NCBI GenBank assembly: GCA_914767715.1 | Contig: OU612070.1 | Span: 28,756,025 to 28,820,024, forward strand | Source of the DNA: Membranipora membranacea | Taxonomy: Eukaryota > Bryozoa > Gymnolaemata > Cheilostomatida > Membraniporidae | DNA length: 64,000 bases | Direction: 5' to 3' | Shown here: piece by piece, positions 47,701 through 57,812 of the stretch | How positions within the stretch are numbered: position 1 is the stretch's first letter | Layout of the letters: the number at the start of each line of letters is the position of its first letter | Position numbers and translations under genes: made by a program | Notes under the pieces: model-generated | Databases searched by the model: none | Seen by the model: only the letters and a program-made list of their open reading frames with translations | What the model was told of the DNA's origin: nothing

Positions 47701-50700
47701 CCTGAATTTGACATTGATCTCTTTCATTGACTGCATATTATTAACTGGAACCATGATGAATGATATCTCTGAATCCACTGGATCTTTCAGCCTAATCATG
47801 GTTGGTTGCATGTTGAAAAACTGTGCAAATTGTGAGACCATGCCTACTTACTATATATAAAGCTTTGTTCACAACTTTAGCATAAATGGCAACGTTTCCG
47901 TCTTACAACAAGGTGCAGTCCTGAACCACACATACCTCAGTAGTCCCAAATCTCTTGCAATAGATTTGAGACTCATGAGATTGTCTTCTGCATTTATAGA
48001 CCAGGCCTTGTCAAAGGATCAAAATATACCATTTCTTGTACAGATCTGTTATGTTTCGTACAGCAACTCTAGCGCTTATAGTAGTATAGTGACGCACAAA
48101 GTCATATTTAAATTATTTACACTTTTTTATCTGGTTGTCACCAGCGGGAATTCCTGTTGTTGTTTACTCAAGGGGTCTTTGTGCTCAGACAGCTGCAATG
48201 GGAGTCAATGGCATTAATAATGTATAGTGTAATGTAATGCCACTCACTCGCATCGCAGCCGTCTGAGCACTTAGACTAAGGTTACACGACTCCAACATCA
48301 CTATCGATCATTCATCTCTGTTTTTCCACCTGGCTATCAAATATCTGGAAGGCTAGCTTATTGTCCCCGGAACATGCTTGATATCTTGATGTTAATCTTT
48401 TCCTATTTTCAGGTCAGCGTCAAATGCAGAATACCGTAATAGAGACAGAGTTCAAACCACTGTAACACTGGTCTGCATTTCAGCATTCTTCATCATATGT
48501 GTTACACCAGATGTAAGTCGAGGGATCAATTTGTTGGAGTGGTAATCGGTACATTTGGTGATTTAGGAGTTGCGCTACTCTAAGTGCATAGATGGCTTCA
48601 ATGCGAGTTAGTGGCATTAAATTATCAATAACTCATTTTGAGTGTTTGAGTATTTGATCATGTAATGCCACTTACTTGCATTGCAGCCGTCTGTGCACTT
48701 AGACTAGTTTTCCTTATAATGATATAATAACAGTCAAGTTGTCTTTACTTTTTTAAATGGGAGGATAAATTCCAAAGACTTCTACTATCAAGGAAGCTGA
48801 CATTCCTCAGCCATGTTCGTTATGACGGATTGATATCTGGCTCATAGTGAAAACCTGACTTGGCTGACCTCAAATAAACCTAGTCCAATAAGAAGACAAC
48901 ATACCACTCTGATATACATTAAATTAAATTCGCTTGATTTTGTTTCATTAATTTCAGATCGTTTACTATGGAATGGCTTACTTAAGCCCAAAGCAGAATG
49001 GTACCTCTTATCCAAAAATCCACAATACTGTGAAATACTTTGTGGCTAAGTCGATCCTGCTGTCCATCAACTATACTGCCAACTTCTTCTTTTATGTCCT
49101 CCTAAATGGTGAGTAGCGGAGGTCCGTACTGTCTGCATAACAGGATGTGCTCAGTTCTATGCCAGCTGTTGATATCTTCACTGCTCACCCTCACCATTTA
49201 GCCAGTTTTCAGCCAAAATCATTATGCTGTTGCTGCTCATTTATATTGATATTCAATCTGTGGTGGTCACATTGTCAACACAATCAGCCACCATTGCGTT
49301 AATTTAATCCAATCAAAGTATTTTGAAAGCTTACCTAGATGTTTACCTAATGTATCGTGTTGTATTGAATGTGATAACGATACAGCACGGACTCCTTTGA
49401 TACAGGTTTCCTGAATTATTGGTAACCTGTCTTAAATTAAAGTTGTCTCCTCCTGTCGAATGATTTTAGCAAGATTACGGCGAAAACTGAAGTTAGTAAT
49501 CAAGTGTACCTCAGAAGGTAATAGCGATCGAAGATTGGCTTGCATCACTCAACAATCATCATTGTCTGGTAATTTCAGTTGATTCTTTCATTTGTCCCTT
49601 CTATCTGTTTCCTAGTCTGAACCCCCAAGACTCTTGCCATCCCCACCCAACGCCTCCTGGCCGGAGAAGTTTCTGGGCCAAAGAGTAATTTGATTTCAGA
49701 GTTGCTCCCTCCCTGTTTGAAAAACCTAATTCTGTCACATGAGCCTCTCAATGCAACTCATTGGTGTTATGTTGTTTTGTGCTAAAAACAAAACACCAGT
49801 GGGAAGGCTTGTTTTATATCCTATAGATACATATTTTGAGCAATGCTGCCTGACAATCGATCGACAGTATGTTTACCCAATTTCTTCTGTCTGCAAGGAA
49901 TGAAAATTCTAAAGGACACTGTACCAACACGTTACATTGCTATCACATAGATCTTATCTGTGATCTCATGGGAATGATTCATCTCACAGACAAATGTCCC
50001 TGAGTACCATCATTATGTTGATCATTGCTGCTCTATATGTGAACAATATTGTTTTATTCCTGACCAGCTTTCAGGATCACAGGCTCGCTTGAATCGGTGT
50101 ACCAGTTAATGTGACAACACATGGACCCCTATGTCTTTACCTGTAGTAGTGGGAAACTGGTCAAGAAATTCAATCAGTGTACCAGTTACTATTAATAACT
50201 ATGGCTGTGTCAAGGTGTATTTCCCACATTTGCTCCAGCAACCATGCCCAGATAAAGTGTGATATAGTGCCTAATCCCCCCTCCCATGTCTCTCCTGTAC
50301 ATATACTAAGCTCTTAATCTATTAATAATTTTAAACTCTCTTGTGATTTGCTAGGATTGGATGAAAGCGGGATTATCCTACTAGGTAATACTCAGCTAGT
50401 GAAACAGTAGTAGAGTAGTGCCATGAGCTATTATTTCTCGGGACAAAATCGCCACTGTGAAAATGGCATATGTAGACCATGATAGCCAGCATATCGTATA
50501 TACTGCCACTATATACTGTGTGACGCTCTGACAATGGCTTTATTTCCTTGTACCATCTACTTGTTTCAAATTGACATAGAATACACCTTCCGCTCTTTTT
50601 CAAACTGTTTACAAATGGTATTTTTTTGCTGTAAGTTGTGAGTTATGCATGCATGCCCATATGTAACATCCTGCATGAGACAGCTCCATTAGTAGTCAGG

Positions 50701-53700
50701 TTTGGCCATAGTCATCATATATTCTATTGGTTTGATTAGGTTGATTAAAATCGGATGTCATATCACTTGCCCAAGGCATGGGCGGCAAAATATTAATGCC
50801 TTAATGGCGAGGCCGCAATATCTGCGCCAATTTGCTTTCAGTTTGCAGGCAGGTCGGAGCACACCTGGGGGCCAACTAATCCCCAGTAGAAGATGGACTA
50901 CAGTGGGATTCGAACCCATGACCTTCAACACTTGCGTGTTGAAGTGTTGAAGCCCGGCGCTCTAACCAACTGAGCCACCTCCTACTCCTTTAGTTGAATT
51001 GTTAGTGATGGTCTGAGCTAGATTTTGAATCACACAGTGCCTCAAAATGTTCTCTTTAATGGAAAATCAAATCGGGTAAAAAAAGGAACAAATAGGAGAT
51101 TCAGATTTCAACTCTCTCAGCTTTTTGGATCCATGCTCCAAATCTTTTATAGCCGTCAATTTGAATCAGTTATTTATTCTGGTCCGGAAGGGATATTCTA
51201 AAACCCTGGTGATGAAGTGATATTGTAAAAGTTGGATGTAGAGAAGCGGCGCCTTGTTACCCAGCATTTAAAAATCTCTACACCTAAACAAAGGGAACAA
51301 ACTCTATATTTAACTAACTGTTGACCCTGAGAACTGATCTCAATCAACACAGCGTACAGAGAAATATTGTAAAAAGTAAAAACTTTTTCAATGAAAGAGA
51401 GTTCAGTTGTTGGGACATCCTCAGCAAGTTGTCTTCTCTTTTGTTATATGAAGACAACTCCTTTCCATCTCTGCAGCAACTAATCATAACTAATGAAAAT
51501 TCATGATGAGATGAAATTTTTCTGCTTTTAGGGGGTGTTGTTCACAGCCATCCTGGAGAAAAGGGAAATGGCAGCTCCCCTAACAATAACAACACAGGCT
51601 GGTCTAAGAGAACTCAGCCAACCAACGGCAGAGTCAATGGTGGATGCAGGATGTCTTCATCGGTAGGTTCTCATAGAATATTTATTGTATAATTTAGAAC
51701 ATATGGGTGCCTGTGACCAGCATACACCCAAGGATAGGATGTTCAGTGTGTATCACATTGCCAAAACCTACCATGAACTGATTGCACTGCAACCTTGCGT
51801 ACACAAGTAGACATGTTATTATGCCATAATTGTTGCAGAAAATTATTAGAATTTATAATCACACTTTTAAATCTTCACCCACTTTGAGTAGATCAGTTTT
51901 ATTATGTTGATTCTAGAAAAAATTAGAACTAAGGCACTGTTTCCATGTGGATTCCATGATAGACAAATAAGGCTCCTTGCTCTCACATGGACTTTGGTAG
52001 GATACCATTCTCCCACACACTCATTCTTTAGAAAAGAATGGCACTTTCATAGCATACATTCACGCACAGATTAGTGTACTCCAACTGAAAAGTCTCCGAT
52101 CAATGCTCACAATTCAATGTTTGGCTGATAAACGCTGTGTATAATGTTGTCTACATCATTCTAGCTCAATTTTGATATCTGTCTGAATTGATAACCTGAT
52201 TTCACTGAATGGTGTTTGTCTTTGCAAACAAAGACGCAAAAGATAACTGCTTTCTTATGTGTTAGGATGTCATAGACATTCAGATTTAAGCTTCTAGGTA
52301 ATATAATAGTGTGACATTATCTTGTGAGTGAACATTAAACTAGCTAATATACCAGTGTGTCACGTTATGCAGATCTATGACATAGAAATATGATTGTCTA
52401 TTTTGTCATGTGTTGGAAAAGTTGTTGCCACGTTGTCCTACCCTGCTTTAGCACACGGTCTCTTCAAGCTCATTACGCAGCATCCAAAGAGAATGGTAGG
52501 TTATAACCCTGGTGCTGGCTACTGGGAGTTTTCCTCTCTTGTGCCAAGGGAGGCAATTAACACTTTCCATACCTTAAGTTTGGGATAATTCCCTAACTCC
52601 CTGAGTATGAGAAAGACAACGTTATAGCACATTATTTATTACCTCCAATACAGTTGCTATGACATACATCCCTAACATACTACTTGTTGCACCACATTGC
52701 GCTAGACATACTTACCTTTATCTTTGCAAAACTAACAGTTTGATACATATTAATACCAAACTAATAGTAACACTAAATTGTTTGTCTACAGTCTTAATAG
52801 AAAGATCGTCATAGCATGTAATTTTGAAGCAATGATCCTACGAACCTGCTTTTGAAATCGTACTCGTTGCTACCATCATTGACCTCAAGAAATATTCAAA
52901 ACTTAAAAATTCATGGAGAAGATCCAAATCATGACAGCTGCAAGCTGTCAATGATGAGATCTCACCAGTTGTCATAAGACCTATCACTTATCTTCTCAAT
53001 AAATCACTATTCCTTGTTATCTCCACTGGCTACGGTTTTCTGTGTGGGTCAACGTCTCTATCATATTGGTGTTTCTGTTTATAATAATATGAGAAAAATA
53101 TTAATTTTTTCTTTTGATAATATCAACCAAAACACCAATATGATAGAGAACATGACCTGACCAATGAACTAGTTCATTGACCTGACCAACATCATGCTCT
53201 GGCCACGCATTACAATAAATCTATTGGTCAATCAATCTACCAATCAAATCTGCTTCTCTGTTTAACTCAACTTTGTAATTTCTGTATGATTTTTAGGCTG
53301 TAAAGAGACAGCGATTCTCATCATCTGCCCCACATATAAATGGCAGTAAATCTCACTTTAATAAGGAGAGGAGTTCTCTACCTATACATCTCCGATCATC
53401 AGACAATCAGAACCTACTTACACCATCACCGGACACACGGACCTCGCTATCACTAGTCAATGAGCGCTATGACGAGACAGAGACATTGATAGGCAGTATG
53501 AGCTCTGTTAGTGATGACCCTCAGCCTGTGATCCTGGCCCATTTAAGTAACAAACGGTTGAGTTATGACACCCTGCCCGATGAGAATTTGAATGACATGA
53601 GTAGAGTACCAAAGTCTAACACCATGATATCTCTCGGGATATATGCTCCAATAGCAACACTCGACACAATGCATGACTTAGCAACTGAATGTGTTCAGGT

Positions 53701-53704
53701 CTAA
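43634..53704 (+). CDS. Rhodopsin-class peptide-receptor-like GPCR (nine exons)
   Basis: Exons 43634-43933, 44519-44712, 46292-46417, 46891-47067, 48413-48512, 48958-49108, 49470-49517, 51532-51662 and 53297-53704 join in phase into about 544 residues. The ATG opens an N-terminus with sequons NST and NAT. All seven TMs are visible: TM1 GFIANI (N69), TM2 LAIAD (D98), TM3 ending SSLRCIAVFKPL (R165), TM4 in the third exon, TM5 FLIQLLPLLATTGLL, TM6 ICVTPD (P298), TM7 NFFFY (N341, Y345), then helix 8 ARLRRKLKLVIKC with a palmitoylation-type Cys. The TM7 NFFFY and TM6 forms resemble FMRFamide/myosuppressin-type receptors, so a peptide ligand is likely but not proven. Missing: DRY Asp and Tyr (LRC instead), C3.25 and the ECL2 Cys, and the CWxP Trp. 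Confidence 0.85.
45684..45940 (+). mobile_element. tRNA-derived SINE, copy 1 (plus orientation)
   Basis: Starts GGAGTAGGAGG-like, then a tRNA-like head with A box in GCTCAGTTGGTTAGAGCGCC and an exact B box GGTTCGAATCC, a C run at about 45796-45809, and a body including GGTGTGCTCCGACCTGCCTG and GCGCAGATATTGCGGCCTT, ending TTTTAATCAACC. It lies in the second GPCR intron. A matching copy in reverse orientation is at 50739-50988. The head does not close as a functional tRNA. Confidence 0.85.
46187..46219. repeat. GC-rich hairpin, family copy 3
   Basis: CAGGGAGGGCGGGAT pairs with ATCCCACCTTCCCTG around ggt. It lies in the GPCR intron that precedes the TM4 exon and matches the hairpins at 2223 and 36111. 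Confidence 0.65.
46292..46417 (+). CDS. GPCR exon 3: second intracellular loop and TM4
   Basis: This 126-base exon lies between atattcacag and gtagga and is symmetric, phase 2 to 2. It encodes CIAVFKPLWYQRFCTPKIVN followed by a hydrophobic TM4 (ILLVGVYICSVLIVIPDMIF). CIAVFKPL is the usual sequence after the DRY motif, with Cys in place of Tyr. Without this exon the receptor would jump from TM3 to TM5. The TM4 Trp (4.50) is absent. Confidence 0.85.
46627..46698. mobile_element. Short foldback element, possible degenerate relative of 47116-47229
   Basis: GTTTGATCCAGTTTGCTTGC at the left matches, with mismatches, the reverse complement of the right end (CCAGGCAAACAGGATTAAGC). The same terminal sequence occurs in the clearer element at 47116-47229. 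Confidence 0.4.
46891..49108 (+). CDS. GPCR exons 4-6: ECL2, TM5, TM6, TM7
   Basis: Exon 46891-47067 encodes a Cys-free ECL2 (YSKESMRFYIDEEKQAKISQ) and TM5 with the conserved Pro. Exon 48413-48512 carries the third intracellular loop (SASNAEYRNRDRVQTT) and TM6 ending CVTPD. Exon 48958-49108 carries ECL3 (with sequon NGT) and TM7 ending NFFFYVLLN. Phases 2, 2, 0, 1 are consistent. Confidence 0.85.
47116..47229. mobile_element. MITE-like foldback element
   Basis: The left end AAATTTGATCCATTTGCCTG matches the reverse complement of the right end (caggcaaactggatcaaattt) with one or two differences. The 114-base element has a non-coding interior and lies in the GPCR intron after the TM5 exon. I could not identify a target-site duplication with confidence. 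Confidence 0.65.
48180..48287. mobile_element. MITE-like foldback element, copy A
   Basis: The left arm GTGCTCAGACAGCTGCAATG continues to GGCATTA; the right arm is TAATGCCACTCACTCGCATC and continues to GTCTGAGCAC. Arms of about 37 bases pair with few mismatches. The same arms occur in copy B at 48590-48706. Confidence 0.75.
48590..48706. mobile_element. MITE-like foldback element, copy B
   Basis: Left arm AAGTGCATAGATGGCTTCAA, continuing to GTGGCATTA; right arm TAATGCCACTTACTTGCATT, continuing to GTCTGTGCACTT. It shares arms with copy A at 48180-48287 but has a different, AT-rich centre. Copies A and B flank the TM6 exon. Confidence 0.75.
49470..49517 (+). CDS. GPCR exon 7: helix 8 micro-exon
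   Basis: A 48-base symmetric exon (phase 1 to 1) between atgattttag and gtaata. It encodes ARLRRKLKLVIKCTSE, an amphipathic basic helix ending in Cys, exactly what should follow the TM7 NxxxY motif. Because it is symmetric, skipping would give a receptor without helix 8 but in frame. Confidence 0.75.
50739..50988 (-). mobile_element. tRNA-derived SINE, copy 2 (minus orientation)
   Basis: On the minus strand it begins GGAGTAGGAGGTGGCTCAGT, has GTTAGAGCGCC, B box GGTTCGAATCC, the shared body (GGTGTGCTCCGACCTGCCTG, GCGCAGATATTGCGGCCT) and ends TTTTAATCAACC, matching copy 1 end to end. It lies in the GPCR intron between exons 49470-49517 and 51532-51662. It has a small palindromic insertion in the head (CAACACTTCAACACGCAAGTGTTG). 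Confidence 0.85.
51532..53704 (+). CDS. GPCR exons 8-9: cytoplasmic tail
   Basis: Exon 51532-51662 is Gly/Asn/Ser-rich (HPGEKGNGSSPNNNNTGWSK). Exon 53297-53704 encodes a long Ser/Thr-rich tail with many candidate phosphorylation sites and stops at TAA 53702-53704. It ends CVQV, which could fit a class II PDZ ligand. A possible alternative terminal exon is discussed in the findings. Confidence 0.75.
53046..53160. repeat. Long intronic hairpin
   Basis: A perfect 20-base inverted repeat, TCTCTATCATATTGGTGTTT at 53055-53074 and its reverse complement at 53130-53149, with weaker pairing continuing outward (GGTCA near both ends) and inward. It lies in the last GPCR intron, 140-250 bases before the final exon. 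Just downstream is the palindrome aatgaactagttcatt. Confidence 0.85.
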
Positions 53705-55689
53705 CCATGTAACATTTTTCTGCATGTTGTCAAATCAATCCTGGCTGGACCAGGTGTATGCTGCTTATACCTTTGTCAAACTGCTGCCAATCTTCATATT
53801 ACATATTTTGTTCTACCTCAGTGATTGCCTCTGGTATCTCATATTCTAAGTCACTGATTATGTCATCCGTCAAAAGTTCTTCATTTCATTTTTTCTAAAT
53901 CTTGGGTTGTCTACTCTCTGTCATTAAAATAACCTTATCATGAACAACGATACTCTCATCATGATTATAAGTAATGTCACATTTATGATATATGATATAT
54001 CGATATGGTATCTTCCAGGATGACATTTTTATGAATAAAAGAAACAAACAAGTGTATCTTCTGGTGTAGGCTGACTGCTTGTCGTGATGACATTATGTGG
54101 GATATTATATTCAGAGGAATGTTATATTGTTTAATCTGAGCAAGGAGTTAAACTCCTTGATCTGAAACGATGCTGAAAGATATCAAGATAATAGGTATAT
54201 ATTCTCTGTTATCACACATCCAAATCTACTCATTGACTATCATCACTATAGTTTATAGTAGGATATATCATACAGCCATAGAGTGTAGTAGGATAAATCA
54301 GTTTGTGTGAAACCCACACACCAATCCTAAGCCCACTTGAGGCCTTTACTTTGGCTCACCCCTTGTTTTACTTTTCTTCTTTATTGATTTACTTATCAGA
54401 GTGTTCTGATTTTCACAACAATGCAGTGAGCCTCTGAGTGTACGACAGTGATCCAATTGAACCTCTATAAATAACATGTCATCAAGATGACAAGTTCAAC
54501 ATCACCTTCAAACAAATCAATAACGTAATCTCTTAGCTAAGAATCGAGTTACTTCGGCAGCACCATGAAAACATGGCAGTCTTGGCAGCCTCGAGATATA
54601 ACAAGGTACAGATGGCAGATCAGATGATAAGGAAGATATTGGATAGACAGAATTTGATAAGGTGCTAATTTAAGTGTTGATTTTTTAACACCCTTTTTGT
54701 GAATTTTGATATTGAATTTGAGGCCAGTCTAAGAAACTTGAGCCCTTTTAACAGTTTTGATTCAGCCCATTTAACCAATCAATCTTGGAGTTTTGACAGG
54801 TTCCTGGTTCATTGTGTATTATATTGTCACAGTTAATTTTAGAGACTCCTTGTCGCCCCATTTCCTTCCTTCTACTCATGTATTTCTTTATAAACCTCGA
54901 ATGCCTTACCTTTTTTTCCTTGCCAGTACTCTGCTCCGGTTGGTTTTTATTTAATTCACGGCTCACATTTATTATCCAAAATATTTAAAATTTTGAAATT
55001 GATTTGGCCGAGATGCTGCAAACAATGCGAATATCGGTGACAGGTAGCTATCCTTTTCTAATGCTAATGAATTGGACTTTAAACTGTTATTCAATATTGA
55101 TGCTAATGGCTTAGGCAGTGCTAGGAGACAGCATCAAGTATTATATACTATGGCATTATAATAATTATAATAAGGATTGAAAGTGGCCCAAAGCAAAGAA
55201 TGTGTTCACAAAACACAAACAAAAGTTTACTATTTGAAACGCCCAGTGTTTACTCAACTCAGGTAAATCATGTTTGCTGACCGATCTGTTAATCATAGCA
55301 CAGTTATTAATATGAGCATTCATAGTCATTATAGATGCTGCCACTTTATATTCATGCTGCCGGACATCTATATTGATTTGACTAGGATTACACTTTGCGT
55401 TGCTAAAACAGCATGGCTGAGAATTAGGTGTGTGTCCGCAAAGATAGGTTCTGATTGGCCAATGAGGACAAGCCCCTCTTGCATCAGACAAGAACCATAA
55501 CAACATATATCATAGTTCAGTGAGCTTACAGAGACTGGAATGCAAAGTTGCATCAAGAGCAGTGCCATCTAAAACAACGCTTATCAACTTTGGAACTATC
55601 ATTCAAAACATAACTTACCATCATATAAGTCTGAAATATTCACTTCTAAAGACACACCGAGATCGTCAGACGTGACATTCGTCTCAAAA
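53705..55689. other. GPCR 3' UTR and gap before the SGLT-like gene
   Basis: Holds the GPCR poly(A) signal at 54034-54039 and a short perfect palindrome, CAAGGAGTTAAACTCCTTG, at 54141-54159. The promoter of the transporter should lie here. No coding exon is supported; open frames at 54748-54966 and 55165-55506 show no motif. Confidence 0.45.
54034..54039 (+). terminator. Poly(A) signal of the GPCR gene
   Basis: AATAAA about 330 bases after the GPCR stop codon, in AT-rich sequence. It is the first canonical signal downstream. Confidence 0.5.
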
Positions 55690-57812
55690 ATGACGTGGCT
55701 GGATGACATTGTCTCTAAGTCTACTCTACATTGGTCTGACTACATCGTACTGGTTGTCTACTTTGTTATAGTCATTGCAGTTGGTATCTGGGTAAGTTTT
55801 CCTAATATTTGTTGAGATTGTTTCACCTTTCCAAAAGAAATCAACTCTTGAAATACAGAACGGCTTCTAACCACTGTCTGCATCAATGCACCAGGGTTAG
55901 TCATCCACGCTTGTAACAGTGGAGCTACCATATAAATAATACATCTATACTCAGTACAAGAGAGAACAATGTAACTCCAATATAGCTCTGTTGTTCCAGT
56001 TATAGAAGTGTAATCCTATTGTAACCTATTGTAATCTATTGTTAGCTATCTCTACACTGAGCAAATTTGTGCTTGTAGTCGTCATGCTTGAACAGAGGAT
56101 CAGTTGGAGGTTACTTTCTGGCTGGCAGGAATATGAACTGGGTGCTGGTAAGGGCTACATTATAGCTGTACTATCTACTGTATATCTGTCCCTGGTTCCT
56201 CGCCCCCACTTCTTGGGATAGCTTCCCCCTTAGTCCTACGGTTCTTGGAGGACTATCACCCATAGCAGATAACTGAGAGTTTATAGTGCTTCTACTAAGT
56301 TACATTTCCAAACCGCTTACAGCTGACTGAACAATTCCTCCTTGACCTGGCGGTCATTATCTAATGGAATGGTTTGATGATCTAAGGGGGAGGGTTCAGA
56401 TTTGTCCATAACTTATAATTTAGCTTACAGCCATTAATTGCTTATGATTCAGGCTAATAAGTTGTCCTAATAGGCCATGCCACCAACGTTATTATGTTCC
56501 ATGGGCAAGACAGAGATTCGATTAGCAATAAACAATAATCTAAATTGAATATTATATAGAGCTTGGCATAAGCTCAAGGTGGATCGTGTAATGATCTGAT
56601 ACTCGCTTCTCCCAGGGGTTTTCTACTCTTTTTCTTTTGGAACATCAATTGTAATTGAGTGTGATATTCAATCTGCAAAAAGACATCAGCGATTTAGAAT
56701 TATTGGATGATCAGAAAATCGGACCGGAAACCATCTACTATTCCATCATGCCATAGCAAATCATGGACAGTCGGGCCTCTCTTTGCATCACTGTATAGTT
56801 AAAAGATTACAAAGCGAATCAGCAAAGCGAAAAGTCAGGGAATCTGGTGATTTCGTTCAAATATTTAAATATTTAGACAATGAACGTTTTCGCCAGCGAC
56901 GCAATGGTTTCTCATCTACAGCAAGCGTTTCGCTTTGTAATAACCGCCAGTGTGACCTTAAAGTGAGAAGGGAGGTGAACTGCTGCCACACGCTGAGCCA
57001 GAGTTTACTGACCTGCAATGTGTACTCAAGTCAGCGGCATAGCGTAACCAGAGAAAGGCTCCAAATAGCTTCGCTGAAAGTCTTTTACAAATGGTCAACC
57101 GATATCCAATAATGATTCAATGAACGTAAACAGCAATAACTCCCTGATGTTGTCAGATCCGGAAAAATAGGCAGCAAGCTCGATCAATACATTTACCGTT
57201 TTCTATAGATTATGTTTACTTTGAGTAAATTGTTTACCCCAATATTATTTGCACTTGGCCTATTATAAGACAATTGGATATTATAATACAAAGTGAATGG
57301 GGGGCTGAAATGGGCCGTGAATGACCTGATAATTATGTCAGCATCTAAATGAGGTAAATGAAAAATAAATTTAGGTATGGTAGATGTCCATCGTTAGTCA
57401 GCAAATTCATAAAAATGTCAATGGATAATGCATTTATTTAATTCCTAACTTTAAATTACATCTAGTTTGTCTAGATTTTAATTACATGAAGCCTTTATGA
57501 TTAGTTTATCAACCAAACCATGCAGAAAACTATGGTTTGATGGTATTTAGCAATTAAATCACAGCAGAATATTGGCCCATGACTATGAGGCATGGACATC
57601 TAGTTTGAGACACCTTAATTGTTGCCCCTGCCCGGCAGGTGGAGACCTCAAGCCTAAAGTCTCTGCAACAAAAGTGCATAATTCACTCAATCCATCTCTA
57701 TTTGCAGGTTGGAGCGTCATTATTTGCTAGTAACATCGGCAGCGGTCACTTTATCGGCCTGGCTGGGTCTGGAGCAGCGTCCGGCATCGCAATCTCTATA
57801 TTTGAGCTCAGC
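55690..57812 (+). CDS. SGLT exons 1-3: start, TM0-TM1, sodium and sugar-site loop
   Basis: Exon 1 (34 codons) starts at ATG 55690, the first in-frame Met, and ends in a TM segment ([17 protein letters not shown]). Exon 2 (56079-56147, 23 codons) encodes [20 protein letters not shown] and then WVL. Exon 3 (57708-57812) encodes [20 protein letters not shown] and continues to IFELS. Borders are phase 0. The usual WWP before VGAS is WVL here. Confidence 0.9.

Noticed and set aside
54541-54600. U6 snRNA-like start (CTTCGGCAGCAC)
   Set aside because: Only about 12 bases match the U6 5' end; the following bases diverge at once and the internal U6 core is absent.
56783-57112. 109-codon open frame inside the second SGLT intron
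   Set aside because: No recognisable motif and no partner exons; could be a repeat remnant but I cannot show it.
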